DNA of 64,000 nucleotides from Promicromonospora iranensis (GTDB lineage Bacteria; Actinomycetota; Actinomycetes; Actinomycetales; Cellulomonadaceae), in contig NZ_JAJQMN010000018.1 in the NCBI RefSeq assembly GCF_028994775.1, positions 29,036-93,035 of the forward strand, in the 5' to 3' direction. The notes beneath the pieces are model-generated. The model was not told the DNA's origin and ran no database searches. It worked only from the letters and a program-made list of their open reading frames with translations. This document shows positions 16,898-25,743 of the stretch, piece by piece (the first letter of the stretch is position 1; every line of letters starts with the position of its first letter). Made by a program: the position numbers and the translations under genes.

Positions 16898-19405
16898 ATG
16901 ATGATCAGCCGCGAACTGACCGACTGGACCCTGACGGCCACCGGTGGCCCCGTTCCCGCAGACCTCGCAGGGGTCGACGTCCCCGCGACGGTCCCGGGCA
17001 CGAACCACACGGCGCTCCTGGACCGTGGCCTCATCCCGGACCCGTATCTCGGCACCAACGAGACGTCGCTCGCCTGGATGAAGCGGGCCACGTGGCGGTA
17101 CGCGACGGTCCTCGACGAGCCCGCCGCGGCACCCGACGAGCGTGTCGACCTGCTCTTCGAAGGGGTCGACACGGTCGCGGAGATCTCGCTGGGCGGTGCC
17201 GCGCTGGGCCGCACGGCCAACATGCACCGGTCCTACCGGTACGACATCCGGTCGCTCGTCGGCACACCGGCCGACCTGGTCGTCGACCTGGACTCCGCGC
17301 TGGAGACCGCCGAGGCCGAGGCCGAGCGCATCGGCACCCGTCCCATGGCGTACGACCAGCCGTTCAACATGGTCCGCAAGATGGCGTGCTCCTTCGGCTG
17401 GGACTGGGGTCCCGACCTGCAGACCGCCGGCCTGTGGAAGCCCGTGCGGGTGCAGCGCTGGCGCGTGGCGCGCCTCGCGGGGGTGGTCCCCCTGGCCACC
17501 GTGTCCGACGACGGCGCCGGGCTGGTCGACGTCCGCCTGGAGGTCGAGACGTCCGGCCTGTCCGACGTCGGACAGCTCGTCGTCGATGTCTCGGTCGGGG
17601 ACCGCGGCGTGACCACCGGGATACCGGCAGGCTGGTCCGGCGGTGCCCTGGACGTCCAGGTCGAGGTGCCCGACGTCGACCTCTGGTGGCCGGCCGGGCA
17701 CGGCGAGCAGCCGCTGTACCCGATCGTGGTGACCCTGTACGAGGGCAACGGTGAGGACCGCTCGAACCCGCTGGACTCGTGGTCCGGCCGGGTCGCGTTC
17801 CGCACCGTCGAGGTGGACCGCGGCCGGGACGAGCACGGCACCGCGTTCACGTTCGTCATCAACGGCAAGCCGGTGTTCGCCCGCGGCGCCAACTGGATCC
17901 CCGACGACCACCTGCTCACCCGCATCACGCGCGAACGCCTGGAACAGCGTGTCGACCAGGCGCTCGGCGCCCACCTCAACCTCCTGCGGGTGTGGGGCGG
18001 CGGCATCTACGAGTCCGACGACTTCTACGACGTCTGCGACGAGAAGGGCGTCATGGTCTGGCAGGACATCCTGCTGGCCTGCGCCGCCTACCCGGAGGAG
18101 GCACCGCACCCGACCGAGTTCGAGGCCGAGCTGCGCGAGAACGCCGCACGTCTCGCCCCGCACCCGTCGCTCGTGCTGTGGAACGGCGGCAACGAGAACA
18201 TCTGGGGCCACGAGGACTGGAACTGGAAGGAGCCGCTGGGCGACCTCACGTGGGGCGCCGGCTACTACTACGAGCTCTTCCCGAAGGTCCTGGCCGAGGT
18301 GGACCCGACCCGGACCTACTCGGACGGCTCGCCCTACTCCCCCGGTTTCCCGCCCGAGGAGACGCACCCCAACGACCCGGACCACGGCACCCATCACCAG
18401 TGGGACGTCTGGAACCGCATCGACTACACGCACTACCGCGACGACGTGCCGCGGTTCCCGTCCGAGTTCGGCTTCCAGGGCCCGGCGACGTGGGCGACGA
18501 TGCAGCGCGCCATCCTTCCTGACAGCGCTGACGTCCCGCCGGGGTTCAAGGAGTCCGAGGTCTTCCTGCTGCACCAGAAGGCGCTGGACGGCAACGGCAA
18601 GCTCGACCGCGGTCTGGCCCCGCACCTGGGCGTCCCCGAGGACTTCACCGACTGGCACTGGGCGACGCAGCTCAACCAGGCACGGGCCCTCCAGTTCGCC
18701 CTGGAGCACTACCGGTCGTGGTGGCCGCGTACCGCGGGCGCGATCGTCTGGCAGCTCAACGACTGCTGGCCGGTGACCTCCTGGGCCGCCGTCGACGGCG
18801 ACGGCCGGCGCAAGCCGCTCTGGTACGCGCTGAAGCACGCGTTCGCGGACCGGGTGGTGACGGTGCAGCCGCGCGGGACCGACCTGGTGGCGGCACTCGT
18901 GAACGACACCGACGAGCCGTGGACCGGGCAGGTCGAGGCGGTCCGGACGACCCTGGACGGTGCGGTGCTGGCGGCGTCGGACACGGCAGCCGGGACGGTG
19001 ACCGTCGCCCCGCGGTCGGTGACCCATGTCCCGCTGGCCGGTGACCTGGTAGCGGTCGGCGACCCGGCGAACGAGGTGCTGGTCGTCACGGTCGGCGAGG
19101 CGCGCGGCCTGCACCGCTGGGCGGAGAGCAAGGACCTTGCCCTCGACCCGGCCCCCGTACGGGCCACGGTCACGGCGGAGGACGGCGGTTACCGGGTGGA
19201 CGTGACAGCGACGTCGCTGGCGCTCGGCGTCACGCTGCTGGCCGACCGCCTCGACCCGGACGCCGAGGTGGACGACCAGGTCGTCGACCTCCCCGCGGGC
19301 ACGACGGCGGTGTTCCACGTGACGAGCACCGGCCTCGACCCGGAGGCGCTGGTCACCCGGCCGGTGCTGCGTACGGAGAACGACCTGGTCCGCGCGGCGG
19401 GCTAG
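16898..19405 (+). CDS. Beta-mannosidase (glycoside hydrolase family 2)
   Basis: Removes beta-linked mannose from the non-reducing end of manno-oligosaccharides. The 835-residue protein shows the GH2 order: an N-terminal jelly-roll (about 1-180, including SLAWMKRATWRY and LLFEGVDTVAEISLGG), an immunoglobulin-like domain, then the TIM barrel with FARGANWIPDDHLL and LLRVWGGGIYE. The acid/base is Glu433 in WNGGNENIWG and the nucleophile is Glu523 in FPSEFGFQG. There is no signal peptide, so it acts in the cytosol on imported oligosaccharides. The ATG follows GGGACGAGG. A small inverted repeat, ATCG-GTT-CGAT (16811-16821), lies about 80 bp upstream and may be an operator. Alpha-galactosidase follows, which points to galactomannan oligosaccharides. 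Confidence 0.92.
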   Translation: MMISRELTDWTLTATGGPVPADLAGVDVPATVPGTNHTALLDRGLIPDPYLGTNETSLAWMKRATWRYATVLDEPAAAPDERVDLLFEGVDTVAEISLGGAALGRTANMHRSYRYDIRSLVGTPADLVVDLDSALETAEAEAERIGTRPMAYDQPFNMVRKMACSFGWDWGPDLQTAGLWKPVRVQRWRVARLAGVVPLATVSDDGAGLVDVRLEVETSGLSDVGQLVVDVSVGDRGVTTGIPAGWSGGALDVQVEVPDVDLWWPAGHGEQPLYPIVVTLYEGNGEDRSNPLDSWSGRVAFRTVEVDRGRDEHGTAFTFVINGKPVFARGANWIPDDHLLTRITRERLEQRVDQALGAHLNLLRVWGGGIYESDDFYDVCDEKGVMVWQDILLACAAYPEEAPHPTEFEAELRENAARLAPHPSLVLWNGGNENIWGHEDWNWKEPLGDLTWGAGYYYELFPKVLAEVDPTRTYSDGSPYSPGFPPEETHPNDPDHGTHHQWDVWNRIDYTHYRDDVPRFPSEFGFQGPATWATMQRAILPDSADVPPGFKESEVFLLHQKALDGNGKLDRGLAPHLGVPEDFTDWHWATQLNQARALQFALEHYRSWWPRTAGAIVWQLNDCWPVTSWAAVDGDGRRKPLWYALKHAFADRVVTVQPRGTDLVAALVNDTDEPWTGQVEAVRTTLDGAVLAASDTAAGTVTVAPRSVTHVPLAGDLVAVGDPANEVLVVTVGEARGLHRWAESKDLALDPAPVRATVTAEDGGYRVDVTATSLALGVTLLADRLDPDAEVDDQVVDLPAGTTAVFHVTSTGLDPEALVTRPVLRTENDLVRAAG

Positions 19406-19470
19406 GGTCGGGCGATTCGATGTCGGTGGCCGCACGTACGGTGTGGTCGAGGGGGCGAAGGGACACCATC

Positions 19471-21642
19471 ATGAACACGCTTGCCGAGGATTCCAGCTGG
19501 TCAGTACTACGCCGCGAGGGTGTCGCGGTCGTGGTGGCACACCCGGAGGTGGGCCTGCCACTGGTACTCCACTGGGGTCAGGACCTGGGTGAGCTCTCGT
19601 CGGCCGATCTGCGGGCGCTCGACTCGGCGACCAGCCGCCAGACCGCGCCCGGCACGCTCGACGCAGCCTGGCGCCCGTCGCTGCTCCCGCAGGAGTCGGA
19701 CGGCTGGTCGGGTCGACCCGGCCTGCTCGTGGTGTCGGACGGCGTCACGCTCTACCCTCGCTGGACCGTCACCGAGGCCGAGCGGGGCACGGCGGAGCTG
19801 ATCGTCACCGCACAGGACGCGAACCTGGGGCTCACGCTGCGGTCGCACCTGGAGATCGGCGCGGGCGGACTGGTGCTCCTGCGGCACGAGCTCCGCAACG
19901 ACGGTCCCACCGTGGTCGACGTGCACTGGCTCGAGGCCACGCTGCCCGTGCCACGGTCCGCTGACCACCTCACCCAGTTCACCGGCCGCTGGCCCCGCGA
20001 GAAGGTGCCGGTCACCACCGCCATGCCCGCCGGCAGCACGGCCCGCCAGACCCGTCGCGGCCGCTCAGGACACGACGCGCCCTGGGTGACCCTGGCGTCG
20101 TCGGGCACACCGCGCAACCGGGCCGGCGAGGTGTGGGCCACCCACCTGGGGTGGAGCGCCGACGTGACGCATCGGGTGGACCACCTCACGGAGCACTCGA
20201 CGCTGCTCGGTGCGGGAGAGCTCGTGCGACCCGGCGAGATCCGGCTGGCGCCGGGCGAGACCTACCGCACGCCGGTCGCGTACTTCGCGTGGTCGGCGGC
20301 AGGGCTCGACGGCGTCGCGGACCGGTTCCACACGTGGATGCGAGCGCGCCCGCAGCACGTGACGAGCCCGCGTCCGCTGGTGCTGAACACCTGGGAGGCC
20401 GTGTACTTCGACCACTCACCGGCCAAGCTGGAGCGGCTGGCTCGCCGCGCCGCGGCCGTCGGCGTGGAGCGTTTTGTGCTCGACGACGGTTGGTTCCACT
20501 CCCGCCGGGACGACACCACCGGCCTCGGCGACTGGGTGGTCGATCACGATGTCTGGCCCGAGGGCCTCGACCCGCTCGCCGGGCTGGTGCACGAGCTGGG
20601 GATGCAGTTCGGGCTGTGGTTCGAGCCCGAGATGGTCAACCTCGACTCCGACCTCGCACGGGCACACCCCGAGTGGATCCTGTCGAACCCGGCGGCCGTC
20701 CCGTCGCCGGACGGCCTCTCGTTCCGCACGCAGTACGTGCTGAACCTCGCGAACCCCGACGCGTGGGAGCACGTGCGGTCGCAGATCTCGACCCTGGTGA
20801 CGCAGCTGGGGATCGACTTCATCAAGTGGGACCACAACCGCGACCTCGCCGAGCCCGTGCACGTCGGCGCCGACGGCGCGGCTCGCCCGGGCACCCACGT
20901 GCAGACCAGGGCCGCCTACGCGCTGATCGCTCGGCTCAAGGCGGACCACCCCGGGCTGGAGATCGAGTCGTGCTCCTCGGGCGGCGCTCGGACCGACCTC
21001 GGCATCCTCGAGTTCACCGACCGGGTCTGGGCGTCGGACTCCAACGATCCCCTGGAGCGCCAGGACATCCAGCGGTGGACCTCACTGGTGCTGCCGCCCG
21101 AGCTGGTGGGGGCGCACGTCGGGCCGTCGCCGACCCACTCGTCGGGGCGGACCACCGACCTGTCGTACCGGGTGGCCACGGCGTTGCAGGGGCACGCGGG
21201 TTTCGAGTGGGACCTGCTGACCTGCACCGACGACGAGCTGGTCGCCGTCGCCGCGTACGGGGCGCTCTACAAGGAGCTCCGGTCGCTGGTGCACACCGGG
21301 ACCATGGTGCATGCCGACACGGTGGACCCGGCGCTGCGGGTGACCGGCTTCGTGTCCCCCGACCGCACGGCGGGCGTGTGGACCGTCGCGACGGTGGCGT
21401 CGCCGCGGGACGCCCTGACCGAACGGGTGCGGCTCGACGGGCTCGACCCCGCCCGGCGGTACAGCGTGCGGGTGCGCGACGAGGTCGGGGCGGCGAAGTG
21501 GCACCGCTGGATCACCCCGGGCTGGCTCGGCAAGGACGCGATGGACATCCCTGGCTCGGTGCTGACCGGTGTCGGGCTGCAGCTGCCCACGCTCTGGCCG
21601 ATGCAGGCGCTGATCATCCAGGTGACGGCCACCACTCCGTAG
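19471..21642 (+). CDS. Alpha-galactosidase (glycoside hydrolase family 36)
   Basis: Releases alpha-1,6-galactose from galacto-oligosaccharides such as raffinose or galactomannan side chains. The 723-residue length is typical of bacterial GH36. It has an N-terminal beta-sandwich, then the barrel motifs VLDDGWFHSRRDD and LWFEPEMVN, nucleophile Asp454 in FIKWDHNRD and acid/base Asp523 in VWASDSNDPLERQ. No signal peptide is present. The ATG at MNTLAEDSSW is preceded by AAGGGA and lies 65 bp after the beta-mannosidase stop, so the genes probably form one operon. Together they would strip galactose and mannose from galactomannan fragments; no dedicated transporter is adjacent. Confidence 0.92.
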   Translation: MNTLAEDSSWSVLRREGVAVVVAHPEVGLPLVLHWGQDLGELSSADLRALDSATSRQTAPGTLDAAWRPSLLPQESDGWSGRPGLLVVSDGVTLYPRWTVTEAERGTAELIVTAQDANLGLTLRSHLEIGAGGLVLLRHELRNDGPTVVDVHWLEATLPVPRSADHLTQFTGRWPREKVPVTTAMPAGSTARQTRRGRSGHDAPWVTLASSGTPRNRAGEVWATHLGWSADVTHRVDHLTEHSTLLGAGELVRPGEIRLAPGETYRTPVAYFAWSAAGLDGVADRFHTWMRARPQHVTSPRPLVLNTWEAVYFDHSPAKLERLARRAAAVGVERFVLDDGWFHSRRDDTTGLGDWVVDHDVWPEGLDPLAGLVHELGMQFGLWFEPEMVNLDSDLARAHPEWILSNPAAVPSPDGLSFRTQYVLNLANPDAWEHVRSQISTLVTQLGIDFIKWDHNRDLAEPVHVGADGAARPGTHVQTRAAYALIARLKADHPGLEIESCSSGGARTDLGILEFTDRVWASDSNDPLERQDIQRWTSLVLPPELVGAHVGPSPTHSSGRTTDLSYRVATALQGHAGFEWDLLTCTDDELVAVAAYGALYKELRSLVHTGTMVHADTVDPALRVTGFVSPDRTAGVWTVATVASPRDALTERVRLDGLDPARRYSVRVRDEVGAAKWHRWITPGWLGKDAMDIPGSVLTGVGLQLPTLWPMQALIIQVTATTP

Positions 21643-21701
21643 TCCTCGTGCGCCCCACGGGGCCGCAGACGTGTAGTCGCCCGGCGGGCGTCGCACGACG
21701 A

Positions 21702-21775
21702 AGAGCGGGCGCCCGGCCGACCCTCCACCCGGAGCAGAAGCTCATGGGACGGAGAACCTGCCGGACGCCCGCTCT
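21702..21775. other. Long stem-loop between alpha-galactosidase and surface-protein genes
   Basis: Arms 21702-21717 (AGAGCGGGCGCCCGGC) and 21760-21775 (GCCGGACGCCCGCTCT) pair at 15 of 16 positions around a 42-nt loop. It lies in the 174-bp gap between convergent genes and could be a two-way terminator, but the loop is unusually long; a structured RNA or a palindromic repeat are alternatives. No ORF explains it. Confidence 0.5.
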
Positions 21776-21816
21776 ACCAGCGGTCGCTCGGGGCGACGGC
21801 TTGGTGTGAAGCAGCG

Positions 21817-22614
21817 TCAGCTACCGAGCACGCCCTTGCGACGAAGCACGATCAGCGTCACGCCACCGCCCACGAGGGCCAGCGCGATCAGCGTGAAGCC
21901 GATGGCGGTGCTGGCGCCGGTGGCGGCGAGCACGCCCGGCCCGTCAGTAGCTGCGGAGGGAGAGGGGGACGGCGTGACGTCGCCGTCGACCGGTGCGACA
22001 GACCCGTCGGTCGGCTCCTCGCCCGGCACGGTCGGCTCGACACCGGGCACGGTCGGCTCCTCGCCCGGCTGCGTCGGCTCCTCGCCCGGCTCGGTGGGCT
22101 CCTCGCCCGGCACGGTCGGCTCCTCGCCCGGCTGCGTCGGCTCCTCGCCCGGCTCGGTGGGCTCCTCGCCCGGCACGGTCGGCTCTTCACCCGGCTCCGT
22201 CGGCTCTTCACCCGGCTCGGTCGGAGTCGGTGTCGACCCCACCTTCACCGTGACGAGCGTGTAGTGGCTGACGTCCTTGCCGGACGGGTGCGAGATCGTC
22301 ACCGTAGCGCTCGGAGGGTCAACAACCACGTCGACGGGCCCCAGGTCCTCGTTGCTCGAACCAGCCTTGCCGCCCGGCCCAGCCTTCACGCAGTAACCCG
22401 TGATCAGGTAACCCGGTTCGGCGGTCACCTCAACGGTCTTGTGGTCGCCCACCACGTCGACCTTCCCGTCCTTCGGGCAGGTTGCGCCGTGGTTGCCACC
22501 ACCCGTGATCGCGACGGAAGCACCGGCAACGGGTGCGGCGAAAGCGGCGGCCGGCGAGCCCATCAGGCCGGCGACGAGGAGCGCGGAGGCTCCCAAGACG
22601 GTCATCTTGCGCAC
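21817..22614 (-). CDS. Sortase-anchored (LAxTG) surface protein with Pro-Gly-Glu-Glu stalk
   Basis: A 265-residue cell-wall protein. A GTG start with AAGGAG 7 nt upstream opens a signal peptide (MTVLGASALLVAGLMGSPAAAFA). The mature head of about 90 residues contains two cysteines (GATCPKDGK and GYCVKAG) likely to form a disulfide, and ends with HPSGKDVSHYTLV; CVKAG and ISH-like segments recur in Gram-positive surface proteins. Ten 7-residue units (PTEPGEE, PTVPGEE, PTQPGEE) form a wall-spanning stalk. The C-terminus is LAATG, a hydrophobic helix and RRKG, a sorting signal of the LAxTG kind used by class E sortases. No sortase gene is in the window. The ligand is unknown. Confidence 0.85.
   Translation of the reverse strand: MRKMTVLGASALLVAGLMGSPAAAFAAPVAGASVAITGGGNHGATCPKDGKVDVVGDHKTVEVTAEPGYLITGYCVKAGPGGKAGSSNEDLGPVDVVVDPPSATVTISHPSGKDVSHYTLVTVKVGSTPTPTEPGEEPTEPGEEPTVPGEEPTEPGEEPTQPGEEPTVPGEEPTEPGEEPTQPGEEPTVPGVEPTVPGEEPTDGSVAPVDGDVTPSPSPSAATDGPGVLAATGASTAIGFTLIALALVGGGVTLIVLRRKGVLGS
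22015..22224. repeat. 21-bp coding tandem repeat (ten units)
   Basis: Ten consecutive 21-bp units encode PT(E/V/Q)PGEE. A higher-order 63-bp period (E, Q, V variants) is visible and one unit reads PGVE. Such exact repeats expand and contract by slippage, so stalk length probably varies between strains. Confidence 0.85.
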
Positions 22615-22749
22615 TGAGCGCTCCTTCGAAACGGGGATCTGGCCCGTGCCCGACAGCGGGCACGACTCCCCGGAGCGTAGCGACAATGTCGCAGATCGCC
22701 AATATGCCGTTATCTTACTGAAATACCTTACATAGGCTTGTATCGGAGC

Positions 22750-23778
<1,029 letters not shown>

Positions 23779-23922
23779 GTGCCAAGGCTACGGTCCCTGG
23801 ATGACGACGGCGGCTCGTCCGGAACACCCGGACCCGGTACGGGCCGAGGCATCCGCGGATGAGCGGTGAGGATCACGCTCGCCATGGAGAGCGAGGAGGG
23901 CATGCCCCGATACCCTGGGAAC

Positions 23923-24324
23923 ATGAGTTCCTCCTTCGCCTCGCAGCGGTTCAAGCCGTCCAACGCCGCCAAGCGACTCGGCGTCTACCTGCCTGCCACC
24001 CCGCAGGAGTTCCAGGACAACCCGATCACGCGCGCAGAGCTCGAGGAGCTGGAGACCAACCCTCCCGAGTGGCTGGCCGAGCTGCGCCGTAACGGCCCGC
24101 ACCCGCGGCCCGTCGTGGCGGGGCGCCTCGGCATCTCGATCGCGGGCCTGGCCCGCGGTGGAATCACCGAGCCGCTGACCACCGAGCAGATCAACGAGCT
24201 GCGTGACGACCCGCCGGAGTGGCTGACCCAGGAGCGCGAGATCGCCGCCCAGGTGCGCGCCGAGGAGGAGCGCGTCGAGGAGGCCCGCAAGGCAGCGGAG
24301 AAGAAGGCCCGCTCCGCACGATGA
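23923..24324 (+). CDS. DUF5997 family protein
   Basis: A 133-residue soluble protein. The core (SQRFKPSNAAKRLGVYLPATP, then EFQDNPITRAELEELETNPPEWL) is repeated in style by NELRDDPPEWLTQERE, giving two NPPEWL/DPPEWL motifs about 60 residues apart. The C-terminal 35 residues are a charged helix (AEEERVEEARKAAEKKARS). This matches actinobacterial DUF5997, function unknown. The ATG at MSSSFASQ is the conserved family start. Its stop overlaps the methyltransferase ATG (ATGA), so the two are translationally coupled, and it is divergent from the LysR effector-domain gene. Confidence 0.8.
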   Translation: MSSSFASQRFKPSNAAKRLGVYLPATPQEFQDNPITRAELEELETNPPEWLAELRRNGPHPRPVVAGRLGISIAGLARGGITEPLTTEQINELRDDPPEWLTQEREIAAQVRAEEERVEEARKAAEKKARSAR

Positions 24325-25658
24325 GCCCCGCGGCCGACGCCGTCCTGGCCGAGCTCCTCCCCTACCCCGGGGACGGCTCACGCGCCGACGGCCCCGTCGC
24401 CGTCGACGCCACGGACCGGCTGCTCCTCGACGAGGCCGCCCCGCTGATCGCGAGCGATCCCGAGCGGGTGGTGGTGATCGGCGACCGGTTCGGTGCCCTC
24501 ACCCTCGGCGCGCTGGCGTTGGGGGCCCGTTCCGTCGACGTGCACCTGGACGCGATCACCGCCGAGGCCGCCCTCTCCGACAACACCTCGCGCGCGTCCC
24601 GGCCTCTGTTGGCCGCGCACCGACAGCTCGCCGAGAACGCACCGAACCCGAACGAGCCGGCCGGGGCCGGGTACACCGTGCACGACGACCTCGGTCCTCA
24701 GCTGCTCGCGGGCGCACGTCTCGTGCTGCTCCAGCTGCCGGCGTCGCTGGCGGAGCTGACCGAGATCACCGAGCACGTGGCCCGGCACGCCGACCCGGCG
24801 GTGACCCTCCTCGCGGGCGGCCGGGTCAAGCACATGACCCACGCGATGAACGACGTGCTCAGCGCCTCCTTCGGGCAGGTCAGCGCCTCGCTCGCCCGGC
24901 AGAAGTCGCGGCTGCTGATCGCGCGCGAGCCACGGTCCGACGTCGGGCCGCTCACCTATCCCGTGACCGCCCGGCTCACCGACCGCGAGATCCTCGAAGC
25001 CATCGGCACCCCGGAAGAAACCCGGACGCCGGACGCCGGGCTGACCGTCGTCGCGCACGGGGCCGCCTTCGCCGGAGCCACGCTCGACCGCGGCACGCGT
25101 CTCCTGCTGGCGCAGGCCCATCGCTGGCCCGACCTGTCGGGCGCCGAGCCCCTCCCGACGACCCCTGGGCACGACCCGGACTACGCGGACGGCCGGCCCA
25201 TCGCGGTCGACCTCGGCTGCGGCACCGGCATCCTCGCCACCGTCCTTGCGCTGCGGTTCCCCGGCGCCCACGTGATCGCGACGGACCGGAGCACGGCCGC
25301 CTGCGCCTCGACGAAGGCGACGCTCGCCGCGAACGGTGTCCGGGCCGCCGTCGTGCGGGGCGACGCCGGGGACCGGCTCCCCGTCCCCGACGGCTGGGCG
25401 GACCTCGTGCTGCTCAACCCGCCCTTCCACGACCGTGCCGCGCTGAGTACCGACGCGGCACACCGGATGTTCGCCGCTGCGGGCCAGGTCCTGCGCGAGG
25501 GCGGCGAGCTCTGGACCGTCTTCAACACGGGCCTGCACTACCGCAACGCCCTGCGGCGCGCCGTCGGGCCGACGGAGCACGTGGCCCAGGACCCGCGGTT
25601 CACCGTGACCCGGAGTGTGCGGAAAGTACTTACAGATCGGTCAGTGCAGGGCGGTTAG
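24321..25658 (+). CDS. RsmC/RlmG-like class I methyltransferase
   Basis: A 445-residue SAM-dependent methyltransferase of the duplicated RsmC/RlmG architecture. The N-terminal half (about 1-210) is a degenerate Rossmann-like domain (RVVVIGDRFGALTLGALALG); the C-terminal half has a canonical SAM motif, AVDLGCGTGILATVLALRFPG, then IATDRS and the catalytic LLNPPFHD, the NPPF of N2-guanine methyltransferases. The likely target is a guanine in 16S or 23S rRNA, but which one cannot be told. The ATG overlaps the DUF5997 stop. An 85-bp gap separates it from the secreted beta-helix gene. Confidence 0.85.
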   Translation: MSPAADAVLAELLPYPGDGSRADGPVAVDATDRLLLDEAAPLIASDPERVVVIGDRFGALTLGALALGARSVDVHLDAITAEAALSDNTSRASRPLLAAHRQLAENAPNPNEPAGAGYTVHDDLGPQLLAGARLVLLQLPASLAELTEITEHVARHADPAVTLLAGGRVKHMTHAMNDVLSASFGQVSASLARQKSRLLIAREPRSDVGPLTYPVTARLTDREILEAIGTPEETRTPDAGLTVVAHGAAFAGATLDRGTRLLLAQAHRWPDLSGAEPLPTTPGHDPDYADGRPIAVDLGCGTGILATVLALRFPGAHVIATDRSTAACASTKATLAANGVRAAVVRGDAGDRLPVPDGWADLVLLNPPFHDRAALSTDAAHRMFAAAGQVLREGGELWTVFNTGLHYRNALRRAVGPTEHVAQDPRFTVTRSVRKVLTDRSVQGG

Positions 25659-25743
25659 CCTGGCGGGGCGCCCGAACCGGGCGCACCGCACCGGCAGCAC
25701 GTCCGGTCTTGGCCGGCCTGCCCCGAGCTCGAAGGATCTGTCG

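Noticed and set aside
16148..19435. A minus-strand open frame of 1,095 codons across the pentapeptide-repeat and beta-mannosidase genes.
   Set aside because: It is the antisense of two well-supported genes. High GC makes long shadow frames common, and its composition (Arg-, Val-, Gly-rich, no motifs) is non-coding.
22015..22224. Regular repeats that might look like a CRISPR array.
   Set aside because: There are no unique spacers; the 21-bp units run continuously and encode PTxPGEE in frame.
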